From positions 1 through 61,984 of the forward strand of contig JABWBQ010000011.1 of the NCBI GenBank assembly GCA_013360395.1: 61,984 nucleotides of DNA, read 5' to 3'. Origin of the DNA: Flavobacteriales bacterium (lineage in GTDB: Bacteria > Bacteroidota > Bacteroidia > Flavobacteriales_F > PHOS-HE28). Positions within the stretch are counted from its first letter, which is position 1. Each line of letters opens with the position of its first letter. Below the pieces are notes generated by a model. That model was given only the letters and a program-made list of their open reading frames with translations. It was not told where the DNA came from and made no database searches. This document shows, one piece after another, positions 58,872-61,984 of this stretch. The translations under genes were made by a program, and so were the position numbers.

Positions 58872-59540
58872 ATGGTGCTGCTACCGGCCATCATGGCATT
58901 GCTATTCCCGCCGGCGGGACCGGCGGCGGTCGCGCACGCGCACGGCCCGGTCACGCCACCGGTGGTGGATGAAGTGGTGGCGCTGCACACCAGCGCGGGG
59001 TTGACGGACGTGCTGGCCTTGGACGCCTTCCGTGCCGCGTACGAAAGCGCTTGCGAACGATCCCCGGACACCCGGGTGCTCGCCGTGGCCGACATGTCGC
59101 GTCCCTCCACCGAGAAACGCCTGGTGGTGGTGGACCTGGTGAAGGGCGACCTGCTGCTGCACACCTACGTGGCCCACGGTCAGGGCACCGGGGAACTGAT
59201 GGCCGAACATTTCGGCAACCAGGAGGGTTCGCACCGCACCAGCCTGGGCCTCTATCGTGTGGGGGCCGAGATCATCAGCCCCAAGCACGGACAGGCCTTG
59301 CTGTTGTACGGATTGGACCCGGGCTTGAACGACCGCGCGTTGGAACGGGAGATCATCGTGCACGGCGCGGATTACGTCAGCGAGGATTTCATCGCCGCGC
59401 ACGGGCGCCTGGGCCGCAGCTGGGGCTGCCCGGCAGTGCCCCGGCCGGACATGCCCGTCTTGACGCGCCTGTTGGCCGACGGAGGGCTCCTGTACGTCCA
59501 TCACCCGTCCGCGGGGACCCTGGAGGCCCGCGCCCGATGA
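58872..59540 (+). CDS. Murein L,D-transpeptidase-like protein (YkuD-related)
   Basis: A 222-aa exported protein with an N-terminal hydrophobic signal (about 1-23). The catalytic region reads IIVHGADYVS (His164) and GRSWGCPAVP (Cys186), the H-G ... S-x-G-C pattern of YkuD-type L,D-transpeptidases in its short catalytic-domain variant. Family members cross-link peptidoglycan or attach proteins to it. Its stop overlaps the start of a second, larger L,D-transpeptidase gene by ATGA. Confidence 0.82.
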   Translation: MVLLPAIMALLFPPAGPAAVAHAHGPVTPPVVDEVVALHTSAGLTDVLALDAFRAAYESACERSPDTRVLAVADMSRPSTEKRLVVVDLVKGDLLLHTYVAHGQGTGELMAEHFGNQEGSHRTSLGLYRVGAEIISPKHGQALLLYGLDPGLNDRALEREIIVHGADYVSEDFIAAHGRLGRSWGCPAVPRPDMPVLTRLLADGGLLYVHHPSAGTLEARAR

Positions 59541-61231
59541 ACCACATCCAACAGGGAATTGCGACCGTCCTGGCCGCAGCGCTGCTGTGCGCCGGTTGCA
59601 TGCCGCAAGCGGGTCCCGCCAGCACCCCGGCGGAGGAAGCCCGTGCCGTCAACGCCGTGTTCGAGTCACCGGAACCCTTCTCCGTGCGTACCCTGCAGCC
59701 CGCCGAGGTGGACAGTTTCCTGGTGGCGCACCCCGAATACGCGATGGATTCCGCCGCCATGCGCGCCTTTTACCAGCGTCGCGACGGCCAGTATGCCTGG
59801 TTCGTCCACGACACGCTGGCCTCCGCCGCCGGCAATTTCCTCAACCTGGTGGCCGCCAACGACAGCATCCTGCAGCATGCCTTCCCCCACGATGCCCTGC
59901 ACGACCTGGTGGAACGGCTCAGCGACCGGCGGGACAGCGTGCCGCTGACACCCACCTTCATGCGGCACGTGGAGCTGTCCCTCACCGCCCAGTTCCTTCG
60001 CTTCGCCGACCGGAAATACAGTGGCCTGGTGCAGCGCGACCTGCGCGAACTGGACTGGTTCATCCCCCGCCGCAAGAAGGACCTGTCCGAACTGCTGGAC
60101 TCGCTGGTGGCGGGGCGGATGGACCTCTCCCCCATCGAGCCGCTGCATCCGCAGTACCGGGCCCTCAAAGCTCAGCTGCCCACCCTGGACGGCCTGCGCT
60201 GGATGGACGCCCTGGCGCGGCTGGACCTCGGCAAGCGGCGCAAGCTGGAGCCCGGGGACCGCGACACGGTGGTGGTGGCGATCCGTGAACGGCTGGCCGT
60301 GCTGGGCGACCTGAGCTGGTACGACGTGAGCCGATGCCCCGAGCCGGAGCGGTACGACAGCACCCTGGAAGTGGCGGTGAAGCTGTTCCAGGACCGGCAT
60401 GGCCTGCTGCCCGACGGCGTGATCGGCAGTGGTTGCATCCGGCAGCTCAACACCCCTGTCCGCGACCGCATCCGCACCGTGCTGGTGAACATGGAACGCC
60501 TGCGCTGGGTGCCCGAAAGGAACGCCCCGGACATGCTGCTGGTGAACATCCCCGAGTTCCGTCTGCATGTGTACGAAGGAGGCCGCATCCGCTGGAGCAT
60601 GGACGTGGTGGTGGGTGCGGAGGCCACCAGCACGGTGGTATTCTCCGATTCCCTGTCGCGCATCGTGTTCAGCCCCACCTGGTCGGTGCCCGCGAGCATC
60701 GTGCGCAACGAGATCCTGCCGGCCATGCGGCGCGACCCGGGTTACCTGGCCCGCAAGGGCATGCGGCGCACGGGCGGCAGTGATGCCCTGCCACGGATCG
60801 TGCAGGAACCCGGCCCCGGCAACGCCCTGGGGCGGGTGAAGTTCCTCTTCCCGAACACCTACAGCATCTACCTCCACGATACCCCGAGCAAGGGGGGCTT
60901 CAGCCGCGAGAACCGTGCGCTAAGCCATGGCTGCGTCCGCCTGGGCGACCCCCGGCGGCTGGCGGCCTACCTGTTGCGGGGGGACACCGCCTGGACCGAT
61001 GCCCGGATCGATGCGGCCATGGACCGGAAGACCGAGCTCTCCGTACCGATACGGCCCCGCGTGCCGGTGTTCATCGGTTATTTCACCGCCTGGGTGGACC
61101 AGGACGGGCGGCTCAACTTCCGCGACGACATCTACGGCCACGACGCCAAGCTTGCGCGGGAACTGTTCGTGGACCCTGGTGCATCGCCTGCCCCGGCCGT
61201 CAACGCTCCCCTGGCGGACGTGACGCCGTAG
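59537..61231 (+). CDS. L,D-transpeptidase lipoprotein, YcbB/LdtD-type
   Basis: A 564-aa envelope enzyme: lipoprotein signal with LCAGC (Cys21), an N-terminal helical scaffold (about 40-270), a peptidoglycan-binding-like segment (TLEVAVKLFQDRHGLLPDGVIG, about 277-298) and a YkuD catalytic domain from about 330. The active site is LHDTPSKGGFSRENRALSHGCVRLGD with His464/Cys466. This is the YcbB (LdtD) architecture. It is coupled to the smaller transpeptidase upstream. Its end overlaps the convergent membrane protein gene by 32 nt. Confidence 0.92.
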   Translation: MNHIQQGIATVLAAALLCAGCMPQAGPASTPAEEARAVNAVFESPEPFSVRTLQPAEVDSFLVAHPEYAMDSAAMRAFYQRRDGQYAWFVHDTLASAAGNFLNLVAANDSILQHAFPHDALHDLVERLSDRRDSVPLTPTFMRHVELSLTAQFLRFADRKYSGLVQRDLRELDWFIPRRKKDLSELLDSLVAGRMDLSPIEPLHPQYRALKAQLPTLDGLRWMDALARLDLGKRRKLEPGDRDTVVVAIRERLAVLGDLSWYDVSRCPEPERYDSTLEVAVKLFQDRHGLLPDGVIGSGCIRQLNTPVRDRIRTVLVNMERLRWVPERNAPDMLLVNIPEFRLHVYEGGRIRWSMDVVVGAEATSTVVFSDSLSRIVFSPTWSVPASIVRNEILPAMRRDPGYLARKGMRRTGGSDALPRIVQEPGPGNALGRVKFLFPNTYSIYLHDTPSKGGFSRENRALSHGCVRLGDPRRLAAYLLRGDTAWTDARIDAAMDRKTELSVPIRPRVPVFIGYFTAWVDQDGRLNFRDDIYGHDAKLARELFVDPGASPAPAVNAPLADVTP

Positions 61232-61984
61232 GTGCCGGTGCGGCCACCACCCGGAACGCATCGCCCCCGAAATACCCGGCCAGCGTGCGGTTCCAATAGG
61301 CCTCGGGATCGGCCGTGGGTTCGGGAATGCGCAGGCTCCGCAGGGGGGCGGGGAACACGGGCACCTCCGCAAGGGCTTCCCCGTTCCGCACCGCCCGGGC
61401 GATGCCGCTGTGCAGCGATGCCGTATGCCGTCGGAAACGCCAGGCGTCACCGCTCAGCAGGTCGCGCGTTACGTGGAGGTCGTTGCCCCAACCCACGAGC
61501 CCGGCGAGCGCCACACCCAGGGCCAGGCGCCGCACACCCCTGGCCGTCGACCACGCCGGCACGCGGCGAAGGTGAAGGCTTCGACCCCAAGCCATCGCCG
61601 TGGCCACCGCGGCGAGCAGGAACGGGGCAAGCACGAGGTTGAGCGTGCGGTGCTGGCCCAGCATGCCCATGGCCCAATAGGGCAGCAGGGTGCCCGCAGC
61701 GAGGGCGAGCGCCGCCGCGGCCGACCAGCGCACCGGCCCCCGCACGAAGACGCACGGAAAGCGTCGATGCACCTCCGAACGCCCTGCCTGCCAGGCCAGC
61801 AGAAGCACGGCCGGGAGCACCGGGTCCACCAGCCACGAGGCCGCGAAGCGCAGGGCCTGCGCACCGCCCATGCCCAGGGTCAGCCACAGGTCGTGGCGCT
61901 GCGGGAAGTGCATGCTGCGCACCGCATTGCCCGGCGCCAGGGCCACCACCAGCCCGCAGCCCACCGCGAGCGCCAGCAGGGCCA
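61200..61984 (-). CDS. Polytopic membrane protein (5' end beyond window)
   Basis: The frame is open from the right edge to a stop at 61202-61200, giving at least 261 residues. It holds about four hydrophobic segments and motif ALAPGNAVR near its visible start, followed by a C-terminal soluble tail of about 75 residues. The APGN-R pattern recalls large membrane proteins annotated as DUF6056/glucosyltransferase-like in Bacteroidota; I hold this loosely. An in-frame GTG at 61964 exists, but the hydrophobic segment continues upstream of it, so the true start lies outside the window. Confidence 0.6.
   Translation of the reverse strand, partial: ALLALAVGCGLVVALAPGNAVRSMHFPQRHDLWLTLGMGGAQALRFAASWLVDPVLPAVLLLAWQAGRSEVHRRFPCVFVRGPVRWSAAAALALAAGTLLPYWAMGMLGQHRTLNLVLAPFLLAAVATAMAWGRSLHLRRVPAWSTARGVRRLALGVALAGLVGWGNDLHVTRDLLSGDAWRFRRHTASLHSGIARAVRNGEALAEVPVFPAPLRSLRIPEPTADPEAYWNRTLAGYFGGDAFRVVAAPAPTASRPPGER

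Overview
The window comes from a GC-rich chromosome of a member of the Bacteroidota, most likely a Flavobacteriales-like lineage. Evidence seen in the sequence: secreted proteins ending in type IX secretion (T9SS) sorting-like domains, a PorE-like T9SS outer-membrane protein, SusC/CarboxypepD_reg-style modules, Bacteroidota-type MutL and Lgt, and the Bacteroidota -7 promoter element TAnnTTTG in front of many genes. Shine-Dalgarno sequences are essentially absent. There are no tRNAs, rRNAs, insertion sequences, phage genes or CRISPR arrays that I can see. The long open frames antisense to real genes are artefacts of high GC.

Layout. 1-4.0 kb: a phosphoglucosamine/phosphomannomutase running off the left edge, divergent from a TPR protein, a ComA-type phosphosulfolactate synthase and a rhodanese. 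4.1-10.0 kb: a conserved protein of unknown function, then a tightly overlapping set (polysaccharide-deacetylase-like protein, formyltransferase, WD40 protein, membrane protein). 10.0-15.8 kb, minus strand: a DASS-type transporter, a UDP-sugar epimerase, a methyltransferase, RNase Y, ZapA and a coiled-coil protein. 16-18.8 kb: an M23 peptidase and small secreted proteins. 18.7-21.9 kb: an adenylation enzyme, a carrier protein, a GNAT and an AAC(3)-like acyltransferase in one overlapping operon. 22.1-25.1 kb: a MacAB-like efflux system. 25.1-33.9 kb: a GH3/serine-hydrolase fusion, MutL, two rhomboid proteases, an EEP-family protein and a TraB/GumN protein. 34.3-44.3 kb: MtaB, Lgt, inositol monophosphatase, a sodium symporter, a T9SS cargo protein, RecR, a GT2 fusion protein and a 2-oxoacid dehydrogenase E2. 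44.4-50.9 kb: the PorE-like protein with a strong terminator, an exonuclease, a FAH-family hydrolase and the Kdo cluster. 51-56.4 kb, minus strand: DUF2141, Aat, a subtilase, a lipoprotein, MnmA and a MORN-like protein. 56.5 kb to the end: GT9 and GT4 glycosyltransferases, two L,D-transpeptidases, and a membrane protein running off the right edge.

Cell-envelope functions dominate: peptidoglycan precursor supply and turnover (mutase, NagZ-like GH3, L,D-transpeptidases, M23), lipopolysaccharide and surface polysaccharide (kdsA, KdsC-like phosphatase, GT2/GT4/GT9, epimerase, sugar-modifying operons), lipoprotein maturation (Lgt) and T9SS.

The most unusual item is the gene between kdsA and the kdsC-like phosphatase. 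It occupies the place expected for kdsD (arabinose-5-phosphate isomerase) and ends in a KdsD-type CBS pair with the motif GVFTDGGLRR. In place of the SIS isomerase domain it carries a transaldolase/fructose-6-phosphate-aldolase-type barrel. Two different palindromic repeat elements bracket it. A second strong candidate is the adenylation/carrier-protein/acyltransferase operon. A third theme is genome-wide use of near-leaderless promoters, some of which share their TA with the stop codon of the preceding gene.
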